64,000 bases of DNA from Flammeovirgaceae bacterium BBD 1991-12 (GCA_001657315.1 LYSV01000052.1:1-64000), one strand, 5' to 3'; numbered from the stretch's first letter, positions 19,755-28,748 are shown. Numbers and translations are program-made. Notes: generated by a model from the letters alone, not told the origin.

Positions 19755-20744
19755 TCAATTGTTCTCAACAATTTTCACATTATAAGTTTGGGTGAGGGCT
19801 TCTTTAAGAATGTCAATGTCATTGGCCAGAAACGTTCCCCTGAACTTTTTTCGCTTGACGGAATCGTTGGGAAACTGTATCTCAAGCCCGTAGGTATCTC
19901 TCAGGATTTGTGATATCTCGATCAGCGGAGTACCTTCAAATATCAACTGATTGTCCTTCCAGGAAGACTGCAGATCAGGCTTCTCCGTACGGTGGATCAC
20001 TGTATTACCCCTTACCTTGTCAAAGGATACCAGATCGCCCGGGATCATCAGCACTTCGGCCGTATCTGAATTCTGAGGAATGTATAGCCGGACTTTACCT
20101 GTATTCAACACCACTTCTGTCTCTTCATGCCGGCTGGTGACATTGAATGTAGTGCCTAGTACTTCTACTTCCAGTTCGTTAGTATAGACCGTGAATTTTC
20201 TTGCCTCGCCCTGATCCTTGATGTGTCTGATATCAAAAAAAGCCTCCCCTTCCAGAAATACTTCCCGGTCTGAGGAAGATTGCCAGTCGCCTGACAAACG
20301 CAATTTGCTGTTACCATTCAATGTGACCTCCGAGCCGTCAGGAAGTGTTATTTCCCTGATCTCTCCATAGGCTGATGCATAGACCCTGGTGTCGAGTTGC
20401 AGGTACAGCAAATAACCCGCGAGCATTAGCGCTCCAATGAAGACAGCGGCTGCTTTATAGTAGAAAGATGAACTGAAAGGCCTTTTGTTGCTGACCATAG
20501 GTGCAGCGGTATCCTGACGTACCTTTTTCCAAACCTCCACAAGAGCATCGTTCGCCTCAGGGTTGTTGGTAAATCCAAGCAGCAGAATCGTTTCACGGGC
20601 CTCAGCAATGATCTCATGGTGTTCAGGATTCTGCTCCATCCAGCTGTGCCAGTACTTATCCTTCTCCTTGTTGGGTTCCAGCACCCAGGATTGAAAGTGT
20701 TTGTCCAATACGAAATCCCTGACAGTATAATGGCTTTTTTTCAT
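19755..20744 (-). CDS. FecR family anti-sigma factor (left locus)
   Basis: A protein of about 329 residues with a cytoplasmic N-terminus (MKKSHYTVRDFVLDKHFQSW), one membrane span (AAAVFIGALMLAGYLLYL) and a periplasmic FecR domain (REITLPDGSEVTLNGNSKL, EVFLEGEAFFDI, LEVEVLGTTFNV, VVLNTGKVRLYI) ending in a DUF4974/STN-like segment (LIFEGTPLIEISQILRDTYG). It should hold the neighbouring ECF sigma at the membrane until SusC signals. I chose ATG at 20744, because an upstream in-frame ATG at 20927 would add 61 residues with no family similarity. Confidence 0.92.
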   Translation of the reverse strand: MKKSHYTVRDFVLDKHFQSWVLEPNKEKDKYWHSWMEQNPEHHEIIAEARETILLLGFTNNPEANDALVEVWKKVRQDTAAPMVSNKRPFSSSFYYKAAAVFIGALMLAGYLLYLQLDTRVYASAYGEIREITLPDGSEVTLNGNSKLRLSGDWQSSSDREVFLEGEAFFDIRHIKDQGEARKFTVYTNELEVEVLGTTFNVTSRHEETEVVLNTGKVRLYIPQNSDTAEVLMIPGDLVSFDKVRGNTVIHRTEKPDLQSSWKDNQLIFEGTPLIEISQILRDTYGLEIQFPNDSVKRKKFRGTFLANDIDILKEALTQTYNVKIVENN

Positions 20745-21075
20745 GGCTTTTGCGCTAATTCTTGTTTTCCAAGATCCCCGAAGGACATGATCGGTTCCTT
20801 CGTGTTTCTCTTCACTGACAAATGAGATAGGAAAATCTAATCGCTGTTGTAAAAAAAATTTTGGAACATACCAGTATATGCCTCGCCTCATTCGGTACAC
20901 AGGCAAGGGAAGGGGATGAATATTCAATACGCAATAGAGTGTTGAGGATAGTCTGTGAGGATACAGACCATAGATAAGAGAATTAACCCTATAAAGTAGG
21001 TCTCAGGACCGATCGCCTGACCTAAGACCAGTGCCTTATCAGTGCCTGTGTTGCAGGATGTATGTGCCTCTATGG
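20745..21075. other. Sigma-FecR spacer, no gene seen
   Basis: Between the FecR start at 20744 and the sigma stop at 21076 there are 331 bases. An open frame continues upstream of fecR but encodes nothing recognisable. An imperfect hairpin (GGTC, then TCAGG paired with CCTGA, then GACC) lies at about 20998-21028. It has no T-tract, so its role is unclear. A fecR promoter may be here. Confidence 0.4.
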
Positions 21076-21729
21076 TTAAAAACCAGGAAACAAAAGCGCG
21101 ATAATAATCCCGGCCAGACTATTACGAAGACGTTTTACAGCCCTGGAAACAAGGTTATAGGTAGAGTTGATATCGAGGGATAATTTGTTGGCGATCTCCT
21201 GGTTGGTACAGTTGTGATAAAACTTTAGTTGAAGCGCCTTTCTTTGGCGTTTGGTGAGCATGTCCAGGGCTGCTAAAATACGATCTTTCTGCTCTTTTAC
21301 GGATTGGTGGTTAATAATTTCACGTTCCCTGGAGATGCTGATTGGTATATCCTGGTCCTCGAAAAATATGCCCTGAGGACTTATCTTTTTTGAGCGATTA
21401 AAATAATTGATCAGCTTTCTTTTAAGAGCAATAAGGAGGTATCCCTTTATGCTATCCACCGGCTTCAATTGCTCTCTTTTATTCCATAGATCAACGTAAA
21501 GGTCATGAATGCAGTCTTTTACTACTTCTTTTTGAGGACTGATCTTTAGTCCATACCTATAGAGGTCCATGAAGGTTCTTTGATACATCATGGCAAAGGC
21601 GCCTTCACAGCCCTCACGGAATTCATCCCAAAGAACCTGGTCCTGGTCACCGGCTGCGGAAGGGTTTTTAGTGGTGACGGTCAACGGAGCATCTTCCAGG
21701 TCATCTTTGTTGTGTGAAATATAGTGCAT
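21076..21729 (-). CDS. ECF-type RNA polymerase sigma factor (left locus)
   Basis: A 217-residue sigma-70 family protein of the Bacteroidetes extracytoplasmic-function type. Region 2 is visible (AFAMMYQRTFMDLYRYGLKI, KDCIHDLYVDLWNKREQL, SIKGYLLIALKRKLINYF), as is region 4 with its helix-turn-helix (LTKRQRKALQLKFYHNCTNQ, EIANKLSLDINSTYNLVSRA). It precedes fecR and susC/susD, the usual order for a trans-envelope signalling unit. It lies 61 bases after kduD on the same strand, so it may be partly cotranscribed with the catabolic genes. Confidence 0.93.
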   Translation of the reverse strand: MHYISHNKDDLEDAPLTVTTKNPSAAGDQDQVLWDEFREGCEGAFAMMYQRTFMDLYRYGLKISPQKEVVKDCIHDLYVDLWNKREQLKPVDSIKGYLLIALKRKLINYFNRSKKISPQGIFFEDQDIPISISREREIINHQSVKEQKDRILAALDMLTKRQRKALQLKFYHNCTNQEIANKLSLDINSTYNLVSRAVKRLRNSLAGIIIALLFPGF

Positions 21730-21790
21730 GGCTGTTTGGATTTATCATGATCAATGTCCTATTCCATTATCCAACTCATTTTTATTTATT

Positions 21791-22558
21791 TCAACGTCCC
21801 ATCCATCCACCATCAACTGTGATAATACTGCCATTCATATAGTCTGAGGCTTTGGATGAAAGCAGTATAGCCGCACCTTTCAGATCATCAGGGCTGCCCC
21901 ATCGCCCCTGCGGTATCCTTTCAAGGATCGCCTTGCTTCGTTGGGAGTCATCACGCAAAGCCTGGGTATTGTCGGTAGCGATATAACCGGGAGCTATGCC
22001 GTTAACGTTTACTCCCAGAGCCGCCCACTCGTTGGACAAGGCCATGATCAGCTGACCCACTGCACCCTTGCTCGCGGCATAACCCGGTACGGTGATCCCT
22101 CCCTGAAAGGTCAGTAGTGAGGCTATGAATACGATCTTGCCAGAGCCGTTGGTGATCATCTGCTTCCCCACCTCGCGGCTGATTATGAATTGAGAATTAA
22201 GATTTACCTCTATCACCTTGTCCCAGTATTCGTCCGGATGTTCCACAGCCGGTTTTCTCATGATCGTGCCGGCGTTATTGACCAGTATATCAATATTGTG
22301 ATGCGCCAGTACATCGGTAAGGAAGCGATACAGCTCCGACCTGTCCGAAAAATCACATTGATAAGCGCTGAAGTTTCTCCCCAAGGCGGAAACCTGCTTT
22401 TCTACATCGCTACCTGAAAGTTCCAATGATGCCGACACACCCACAATGTCTGCTCCTGCCTCAGCCAGGCCAATGGCTATTGCCTTGCCGATACCTCTCT
22501 TGCAACCGGTGACCAAGGCTTTTTTACCGGTTAAATCGAATAGTTCTGATGCTAACAT
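21791..22558 (-). CDS. kduD: 2-deoxy-D-gluconate 3-dehydrogenase (KduD)
   Basis: A short-chain dehydrogenase of 255 residues, normal length for KduD, which reduces 3-deoxy-D-glycero-2,5-hexodiulosonate to 2-keto-3-deoxygluconate using NAD(P)H. The start LFDLTGKKALVTGCKRGIG contains the cofactor motif TGxxxGIG (17-24). NNAG is at about 94-97, the catalytic Ser is about 147, and YAASK gives Tyr160 and Lys164. The C-terminus is YMNGSIITVDGGWMGR. It is directly downstream of kduI. Together they process 5-keto-4-deoxyuronate, the spontaneous product of unsaturated uronic acids freed by GH105. No 2-keto-3-deoxygluconate kinase or aldolase gene of the standard route is adjacent. Confidence 0.93.
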   Translation of the reverse strand: MLASELFDLTGKKALVTGCKRGIGKAIAIGLAEAGADIVGVSASLELSGSDVEKQVSALGRNFSAYQCDFSDRSELYRFLTDVLAHHNIDILVNNAGTIMRKPAVEHPDEYWDKVIEVNLNSQFIISREVGKQMITNGSGKIVFIASLLTFQGGITVPGYAASKGAVGQLIMALSNEWAALGVNVNGIAPGYIATDNTQALRDDSQRSKAILERIPQGRWGSPDDLKGAAILLSSKASDYMNGSIITVDGGWMGR

Positions 22559-22642
22559 AACATTAAGTTATTTGGGTGGTTGATGATTAAATTATTTGGT
22601 AATTGCGTGACTTCATCATTGATTGTTTAAACACATAATAAC

Positions 22643-23479
22643 TTATTTGAATGTGTTTAGATCAACCGGATCCATATCAGTGAATGACTGGTTCTCACCT
22701 GCCATCCCCCAAACAAATGCATAGGCAGCAGTACCGGCACCGGCATGTATTGACCATTCCGGAGATATCACCGCCTGTCCGTCTTTCATTACAAGGTGAC
22801 GGGTCTCTTCGGGCTCACCCATAAAATGCATCACCAGTTGATCACCCAGATCAAAATAAAAGTACACCTCCATCCTTCTGAGGTGTGTATGCGGGGGGAA
22901 AGTGTTCCAGACGCTTCCCGGTTTCAACTCTGTGAATCCCATGACCAGCTGGCAGCTTTGAATGCCATCTTCATGAATATACTGGAATATAGTCCTTTCA
23001 TTGCTGGTTTCTGCTGAACCAAGATCCACCCGGTTGGCATCGGAAAGGGTGGCCTTCACCGTTGGGTATTCATGGTGCGCAGGAGAAGAATTGATGTAAA
23101 ACTCCGCAGGTGTGTCTGACTGAGCACTTTGGAATATAACTTCCTTTTTCCCCATGCCTACATAGAGGCATTCCTTTTTATCCAGCTCGTAAACGGTATC
23201 ATCTACCGTTACTGTTCCTTTTCCACCAATATTGATTACCCCCAGTTCTCTCCGTTGCAGGAAATACTCAGACTTTGTCAGGTCTGCAAAGGCCTCCAGT
23301 TGAACAGGGCGATTAACTGATCTGATCCCTAGTATTATCATCCTGTCAAACATGGAATAAACAGCCCGGGTCTGATCATCCTCAAAAACATTTTCGATCA
23401 GAAAATCTTCCCTGAGCTTTTCGGTGGTATAGTGCCGAACATTTTTCGGGTCGGAGGCATATCTTATCTCACTCTTCAC
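22643..23479 (-). CDS. kduI: 5-keto-4-deoxyuronate isomerase (KduI)
   Basis: A 278-residue cupin-fold zinc isomerase converting 5-keto-4-deoxyuronate to 3-deoxy-D-glycero-2,5-hexodiulosonate in the cytoplasm. The metal ligands are all present: His197 and His199 in PPHTHLRRMEVY, Glu204, and His245 in WSIHAGAGT. Length and spacing match the family. It lies 84 bases upstream of kduD and 41 bases downstream of the DUF4861 gene, forming a uronate catabolic block at the head of the left locus. Its presence is strong evidence that a lyase-type, uronic-acid-containing substrate is used. Confidence 0.96.
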   Translation of the reverse strand: MKSEIRYASDPKNVRHYTTEKLREDFLIENVFEDDQTRAVYSMFDRMIILGIRSVNRPVQLEAFADLTKSEYFLQRRELGVINIGGKGTVTVDDTVYELDKKECLYVGMGKKEVIFQSAQSDTPAEFYINSSPAHHEYPTVKATLSDANRVDLGSAETSNERTIFQYIHEDGIQSCQLVMGFTELKPGSVWNTFPPHTHLRRMEVYFYFDLGDQLVMHFMGEPEETRHLVMKDGQAVISPEWSIHAGAGTAAYAFVWGMAGENQSFTDMDPVDLNTFK

Positions 23480-23520
23480 TTTTTCAATAGGTTTAAATAA
23501 TTAATTGTTTTCGTTATCGG

Positions 23521-24837
23521 TTATTTGTTGACTGTTATTTTAACAGGTTCGGATAGTTTAAGCGATTCAGCTTCCAACGCTTTCAGGAACTGTTCCTCGC
23601 TGGCAAATTTTTTGTCCTCCAGCTCCCAGCCGGTATAAAACCAGAACCTGAATCGACCGCCATCACTTTTTAGCGCCATGTAGTCGGTAAGGGTAATTCC
23701 ATCCCCCTCTTTGGGGGCGCTTCCAAAACCGGCAAGTTGATCTTTGGGAACCAGTAGAGCCATCCCCATCATGTCCTTGTTCTCACTTTGCCTGCCATGG
23801 TTGGCCAGCACCTCCATAGAGGAAAAGGTTCTTCTGGCCGGCGTGATATCAAACATATTCACAATCCCTGTAACCAGTGTATCGGACGAAGATCCTTTGA
23901 GAGCCACCTCGTCCTGATACCATCTCTTCCCTCCCCAGATAGTGATTACCTCCTCTACGTCGTAGTTGTTATTATCCACCTGCCAATCGCCAAAGCTCAG
24001 CTTAATGATGGCCCGTACTGGTCCGTCAGCTATTTTTTGAAAGGTAGAGGAGGAGGTCTGCCCCAGCCTGTAGAGTGAATCCTTTTTGAGCATAGCGAGG
24101 GAGCCTGCACCCAGCGAATTGCCTACCTTCAGCACATCCATACCCCAGGGCTGAAGCTCATGATAATTTTCTCCCAGTCCTATAGAGTCCAGGAATGTAC
24201 CTTTTCTGGTTTTCCCGAAGATATCCTTGCCATTGCGTTTATCGAAGTATATCCGGTAGGCGACGAGATCACTTTCCCAGCCCGGGCCTTCGAACTGGTA
24301 AAGATAAGGCCAGCTCTGGGGTTCATGATCTTCAGGTCTTTCGTTGTGATCAACGGACCCAAAGTCTCCCTCCCGGGTAGGGCGATAGCCAAGGTAGGCG
24401 TGGGCACGCGAGGCAAAGGCCGTTTGATCATTGCGTTCATCGGTCCAGTGAAGAACAACTTCCACCTTTTCCTTTTGCTGCAATGAATATTGAAAGGCCA
24501 GCTCATCCCATTCACCGTCTCCGTTCAGATCATCCTGCTGACTGGGAAGTACCTTACCCGACTGATCTTTTACAACCAGGAACTGCCCCGGTTTTGCCTG
24601 ATCAGACCAAACACCCAGGTCGGCTCTCTTCAGGACAATCGGTGCATCAGGTCTGTCAACATCCAGCGTGTTTTCCAGTACTACCTTCACCCCCGGATCG
24701 GATGAACAGGCATTCATAATCCCTATCAGGATCAGGAGTTTGATTTGGGTCAAGGGGGTTAAAATAGTGTAGATCCTACCTCCGGGGCCGGTTTCCAGCC
24801 CTGTGACCATGGGTTTATTGTTAGTTTCTTTTCGCAT
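23521..24837 (-). CDS. DUF4861 family lipoprotein
   Basis: A 438-residue protein that I recognise as the DUF4861 type (VVLENTLDVDRPDAPIVL, DDLNGDGEWDELAFQ, then a long beta-rich body with VAYRIYFDKRNGKDIFGK and ELQPWGMDVLKVGNSLGAG). The hydrophobic N-terminus ends in MNAC (Cys43), so it is probably a lipoprotein, although the first 30 residues look unusually polar for a signal and the true start could be internal. The family occurs with uronic-acid catabolism. I recall an oligosaccharide dehydratase being described for ulvan degradation in marine Bacteroidota, but I cannot confirm that it is this family. Here it is the first gene of the kduI/kduD block and faces a LacI-type regulator across a palindrome. 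Confidence 0.75.
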   Translation of the reverse strand: MRKETNNKPMVTGLETGPGGRIYTILTPLTQIKLLILIGIMNACSSDPGVKVVLENTLDVDRPDAPIVLKRADLGVWSDQAKPGQFLVVKDQSGKVLPSQQDDLNGDGEWDELAFQYSLQQKEKVEVVLHWTDERNDQTAFASRAHAYLGYRPTREGDFGSVDHNERPEDHEPQSWPYLYQFEGPGWESDLVAYRIYFDKRNGKDIFGKTRKGTFLDSIGLGENYHELQPWGMDVLKVGNSLGAGSLAMLKKDSLYRLGQTSSSTFQKIADGPVRAIIKLSFGDWQVDNNNYDVEEVITIWGGKRWYQDEVALKGSSSDTLVTGIVNMFDITPARRTFSSMEVLANHGRQSENKDMMGMALLVPKDQLAGFGSAPKEGDGITLTDYMALKSDGGRFRFWFYTGWELEDKKFASEEQFLKALEAESLKLSEPVKITVNK

Positions 24838-24901
24838 CTGTCAACCGAATATTGCTTGTATTGTACGGCTTGTAAAAATGAAATTACGACAATATTCCGA
24901 A

Positions 24902-24919
24902 AATACAATCGATTGTATT
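24902..24919. promoter_or_regulatory. LacI-type operator: 18-bp perfect palindrome
   Basis: AATACAATCGATTGTATT is a perfect palindrome centred on CG, the usual form of LacI-family operators. It lies in the 116-bp gap between the DUF4861/kduI/kduD block and the divergent LacI-type gene, 34 bases before the regulator start. Immediately after it is TAAGATTTG, close to the Bacteroidetes -7 consensus TAnnTTTG but with one extra base. Binding there could control both directions, including autoregulation. A second, looser inverted repeat (GAATATTG at 24847-24854 and CAATATTC at 24890-24897) is in the same gap. Confidence 0.65.
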
Positions 24920-24953
24920 AAGATTTGTTGTAAGTTTATCTTTAATTGCAGCC

Positions 24954-25991
24954 ATGAAAAAGGGACAGGTCACCATCCACGACATTGCCCGTCATTTAAA
25001 TCTCGACAGTTCTACCATATCCAGAGCTTTGAATGACAGCCCCAGGGTAACGGTCAAGACGAGGGAGCGGATCAAGGAGGCGGCCCGGGCACTGGGCTAT
25101 CGACCCAACCTTATTGCTGCCAACCTGAGGACCCGTCGCTCCAAAACCATAGGTGTTATTTTACCGTGGGTCTCACGTCACTTTTTTTCTTCGGCTGTTG
25201 CCGGTATTGAGCAGGTTGCCTATAAAGAGGGCTACAATGTGATGATCTGCCAGTCGCATGATGAGTATGAACGGGAGGTCACCAATGCAACAGCCCTGTT
25301 CAACAATCGTGTGGAAGGGGTTTTGACTTCCGTGGCCATGGATACCTTGAAATTCGATCATTTTAAACAATTTACAGAAGAAAGCACACCTATTGTTTTC
25401 TTCGACAGGTACAATCCGGAAGTGCAGGCATGCCGCGTGGTGATCGATGACTTTGAAGCGGCGTACCAGGTCACCGAACATCTGATCAGGGAGGGACACC
25501 AAAGGATTGCGCATTTCTGCGGTCCGCGAACTCTCAACATCTATGAAAAACGATTTAGCGGGTATGAAAAGGCGCTTAAGGATCATGGCCTGGAACCTGA
25601 TCCAACGCTGGTCTTTGAATGCCGCCTTTTGGCCAACGACGGAATTGAGGGAATGAAATACCTGCTCTCACTTCCACACAGACCCGACGCAGTTTTTTCT
25701 GCCAATGACCTCGCTGCTATTTCAGCGATGCGCTACCTCCAGCAGCACAGTGACCTGTCAGTCCCTGAGGATATGGCCATTGCCGGCTTCAGTAACTCCC
25801 CCAGTGCCTCGATCATATCACCTGGTCTGACCACGGTGGATCAGTCTGGGGAAGAAATAGGTAAGGCTGCGGCGAAACGACTCATTGCGGAGATCCGTGG
25901 GGAGATTGACCGGGGTACGGACGAGGTGATCACCATCAACTCTCAATTGATCGTACGGGAGTCTTCGCTTGGAAGAGCTTCCCACCTGTGA
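24954..25991 (+). CDS. LacI family transcriptional regulator
   Basis: A 345-residue repressor with an N-terminal helix-turn-helix (VTIHDIARHLNLDSSTISRA, then RIKEAARALGYRPNLIAANL including the hinge helix) and a periplasmic-binding-protein-like sugar sensor domain (KTIGVILPWVSRHFFSSAVA, FFDRYNPEV, RPDAVFSANDLAAISAMRYL, TTVDQSGEEIGKAAA). It is the only plus-strand gene between the two large minus-strand loci and faces the DUF4861/kduI/kduD block. It probably senses a uronate catabolic intermediate and represses that block and itself through the palindrome at 24902-24919. Control of the symporter and lactonase genes on its other side is possible but less direct. Confidence 0.95.
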   Translation: MKKGQVTIHDIARHLNLDSSTISRALNDSPRVTVKTRERIKEAARALGYRPNLIAANLRTRRSKTIGVILPWVSRHFFSSAVAGIEQVAYKEGYNVMICQSHDEYEREVTNATALFNNRVEGVLTSVAMDTLKFDHFKQFTEESTPIVFFDRYNPEVQACRVVIDDFEAAYQVTEHLIREGHQRIAHFCGPRTLNIYEKRFSGYEKALKDHGLEPDPTLVFECRLLANDGIEGMKYLLSLPHRPDAVFSANDLAAISAMRYLQQHSDLSVPEDMAIAGFSNSPSASIISPGLTTVDQSGEEIGKAAAKRLIAEIRGEIDRGTDEVITINSQLIVRESSLGRASHL

Positions 25992-26019
25992 CCATCATGG
26001 CTAAATCCGTGGGTTCCCA

Positions 26020-26040
26020 AAAGCCTGGAAATAAGGCTTT
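26020..26040. terminator. Possible bidirectional terminator between convergent genes
   Basis: AAAGCCT (26020-26026) and AGGCTTT (26034-26040) form a 7-bp stem with a 7-base loop in the 54-bp gap between the LacI-type gene (plus) and the lactonase gene (minus), which converge here. On the minus strand four T residues follow the stem. The T-tract is short, so this is a weak candidate. Confidence 0.4.
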
Positions 26041-26045
26041 ACCCC

Positions 26046-27104
26046 CTAACTCCTGTTTTTCCTGACGGCTATCGTAAATGCTTCCATAGGATTTCTGATC
26101 AGCAGCAGATCGATTTCATCCTGAGAAAATCCATTGTCTCTCATAAGGGGTAACAGGTGGCTGAACAGCGTGGTATGACCTCGGTATTTACTTCCTTTTT
26201 CTTCTCCGGGCCGGTACCATCCGGCATCGTGCGAAAGCAGTATCCGGTTCAGGTGCCCGTGTTCCTTCAGATTTTGCAGCATGGACAAGTACCGGTCCAG
26301 CTTCTTTACCCGGATGCCATCCAGGCTGATCCATGTCCCCATTTCAGCAGCCTTTATATGGTTTGTAAAATCCTTTTCGTTTTGGGCGTGCGTCCAGACA
26401 AAGGCACCGGGGTGTACTCCATTCTCTTTCAGAAGCTCAATCTCCTGCAATGCAGGCTCAGCCGGGCCGGTATGCGAAGCTATCGTCAGTCCTGTCTTCA
26501 AATGGGTAAGGGCGGCCGCCTTTACCAGTTTTTGATGCAATTCGGATAACGGACCAGGATTGACCCCAATTTTGATAAACCCTGGTCTGATGTTCGTTCC
26601 CTGCATGCCTTTCCTGAAATCCCGTATCCAGCGGGCGGCGAGCTGCTTAGCCGACTCATCCCAGGCATGTGCTGGCATATACTTATTGTTAACCGCACCG
26701 TAATAACCTGTATTGGTGATGATATGGAGTCCGGTAGCATTTGCCAGCTCCTGCAGCAGCCGGACATCTTTACCAATATAGCTGGGGGTAAACTCAAAAA
26801 AGGTCCTGCAACCAAATTCTTTAACTTCTTCCAGGTAAGGTAGCACAATGGATTTAACCTCTTCGCGGTCCCACCAGATCTCGCCTGTGGCCCCTTTGAT
26901 GAAATCCACCAACACGTGCTCATGAGTAAGCGCCAGACCCATTTCTGAAGGTTTAATCTTGCCCTTTACGGTCATGATATAACCCTTATTGGCCAGGGAA
27001 TGTACAACACCCGCCGGTAAAGCGGAGAGTCCAATGGAAGCAATAGCCGTGTTCCTAAGAAAATTCCTTCTGTTTGTCTTCATGCAACGAAGTTCATAGT
27101 TCAA
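26046..27104 (-). CDS. Phosphotriesterase-like lactonase, Tat-type signal
   Basis: A metal-dependent amidohydrolase of 352 residues. All binuclear-site ligands are visible: His61 and His63 (LTHEHVLVD), Lys178 (GFIKIGV), His211 (SHTGP), His239 (WTHAQ) and Asp293 (LSHDAGW). The N-terminus NRRNFLRNTAIASIGLSALP is a twin-arginine export signal. The ATG at 27104 overlaps the symporter stop by ATGA, suggesting coupling; an ATG at 27083 would give a tidier Tat signal. Relatives hydrolyse lactones or phosphotriesters. Next to a sugar-type symporter in a polysaccharide locus, a sugar-lactone substrate is the sensible guess, not shown. Confidence 0.85.
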   Translation of the reverse strand: MNYELRCMKTNRRNFLRNTAIASIGLSALPAGVVHSLANKGYIMTVKGKIKPSEMGLALTHEHVLVDFIKGATGEIWWDREEVKSIVLPYLEEVKEFGCRTFFEFTPSYIGKDVRLLQELANATGLHIITNTGYYGAVNNKYMPAHAWDESAKQLAARWIRDFRKGMQGTNIRPGFIKIGVNPGPLSELHQKLVKAAALTHLKTGLTIASHTGPAEPALQEIELLKENGVHPGAFVWTHAQNEKDFTNHIKAAEMGTWISLDGIRVKKLDRYLSMLQNLKEHGHLNRILLSHDAGWYRPGEEKGSKYRGHTTLFSHLLPLMRDNGFSQDEIDLLLIRNPMEAFTIAVRKNRS

Positions 27105-28702
27105 ACATTGGTCAAGTGTTGTTTCATCCTGTTCCTTGAAGGGAGCAGGGAAACCACAACATAGCTTACCAGGCCTACCAGCATTCCAATGTAAATTTCA
27201 TGCCATCCGGTCCAGCCAAAACGTTTCAGGAAGAACCAGACGGTGACGGAAACTGCGCCCGTAAGCATACAAGTCAGCGCTGCCGTGGCTGTTCCTCTCC
27301 AGAATAAACCCACGATCATCGTGGGCACAAAGCAGGCTGCATAAACTGAGCCTGCGAAAGCCGTCACTTCAACTATACCGGCAAATGGATTCACCGCCAG
27401 CAACATGCTGGCCAGGGAGATCATGATCAGCCAGGGCCGTTGCCGCCTGACTGCCGGAGCATTGATCATCTCCATAAAACTTGACTGATACCTTTCAAAT
27501 TCGGTTTTTGTGATACCATCCTGGAGTGCTTCTTTAAACTGATCCAACGTCCGGAACCTACGACCTTCAAGTTCTTCCACCTTCCTCTGCAACGACTCAG
27601 CAATACGATGCTTCCTCTTCCAGTCTGATACGGATCTTCTCGTCAGCCGTTCTCCATTGATCAGCAGATCCTGATCCGCCACTGAGGCCACGACCAACAG
27701 TACCGAGTCCAGTGTAGACATAGCAGCAGAGATCAGCACCAGCAGCAACAGGGAACCAAAAACACCGAGTATCTCCGCCTGTCCGAGCAGATAGGGCATT
27801 ACTTCATCAGAATCTGCTATCTCCCCCACCGGGATCAAGGTTCGGGCGAAGGCCCCCACCGGTAAAAGGCAAATATAGGTGATAACAATGAGCAGGGTAG
27901 CGATGATTCCGGCTTTCATGATCTCTTTACTATTCCTAAGCCCATAAAAACGGGAGATCTGACGTGGATCCACCATCATTTTGATACCGCCCGCTATGGC
28001 GAGACCCGTTATCTCAATAAAAGGCATTTTACCCTTCCAGGACACAAGGTCAGGGTCCTGGGTACGCAGATCAGAAATAATATTGGATATACCTCCACCG
28101 TTGATGAGGACAGCGACGAAAACAGCAATCCCCCCAACGGCCAGAAACATACCCTGCCAGACATCGGTCTTCACCACAGCGCCAAAACCTCCGGTGTAGG
28201 TATAGGCCGTGACAATGACGAAAATCACCAGCAATGAGGTGGTGTAGTCAAAGCCAAAGAACTTCTGAAAACCAAGAGATGCCGCCTTATAGACCGCTAC
28301 CAGGTAGAGGATGGAAGCCAGTATGATAATGGCCGCGGCTACTCTGCGAACAGGAACTGAATTGTAATGGTACCCCAAAAAATCAGCCACCGTACGTGAA
28401 CCGTACTGCTCCTTCTTTTCAAAGAACCGTGGAGCAACAATAAACCACGCCAGACTGATAAAGATAATATAGGCCACCAGCTTCATATACCATATCAGTC
28501 CTATGTCCCAGCTTTTTCCAGCATGACCGATGAAGGAATTCGTACTCACGAAAGTGGCAAAAAAGGAAACAGCTATAGCCCAATACGGCATTTTCACCGC
28601 ATCAAAGCGTGTCCCACGGCTATTCCAAGCATGGTGAGCGAGAATACCCAGATAAGCAATGACAAACAAGGTTTCCAGCCAGTGTTGATGTATCCACGTC
28701 AT
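27101..28702 (-). CDS. Sodium/solute symporter (SSF family)
   Basis: A 533-residue inner-membrane protein with about 13-14 hydrophobic spans. The N-terminal SSF signature is AVSFFATFVSTNSFIGHAGK, and later segments include AYTYTGGFGAVVKTDVWQG, LAIAGGIKMMVDPRQISRFY and ISAAMSTLDSVLLVVASVAD. A soluble loop of about 60 residues (RRSVSDWKRKHRIAESLQ onward) separates the last spans. SSF members import sugars, sugar acids or sialic acid with sodium. In this locus it probably carries the monosaccharide or uronate products into the cytoplasm, since no other inner-membrane importer is present in the window. It overlaps the lactonase gene by four bases. Confidence 0.92.
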   Translation of the reverse strand: MTWIHQHWLETLFVIAYLGILAHHAWNSRGTRFDAVKMPYWAIAVSFFATFVSTNSFIGHAGKSWDIGLIWYMKLVAYIIFISLAWFIVAPRFFEKKEQYGSRTVADFLGYHYNSVPVRRVAAAIIILASILYLVAVYKAASLGFQKFFGFDYTTSLLVIFVIVTAYTYTGGFGAVVKTDVWQGMFLAVGGIAVFVAVLINGGGISNIISDLRTQDPDLVSWKGKMPFIEITGLAIAGGIKMMVDPRQISRFYGLRNSKEIMKAGIIATLLIVITYICLLPVGAFARTLIPVGEIADSDEVMPYLLGQAEILGVFGSLLLLVLISAAMSTLDSVLLVVASVADQDLLINGERLTRRSVSDWKRKHRIAESLQRKVEELEGRRFRTLDQFKEALQDGITKTEFERYQSSFMEMINAPAVRRQRPWLIMISLASMLLAVNPFAGIVEVTAFAGSVYAACFVPTMIVGLFWRGTATAALTCMLTGAVSVTVWFFLKRFGWTGWHEIYIGMLVGLVSYVVVSLLPSRNRMKQHLTNV

Positions 28703-28748
28703 AAGCTAATGCTCTTTGAATATTGAGGTTAATGAGACACTTATACTG

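Noticed and set aside
22565-22644. 8-bp inverted repeat AAGTTATT/AATAACTT in the kduI-kduD gap
   Set aside because: AT-rich with 64 bases between arms, and within chance expectation for such sequence.
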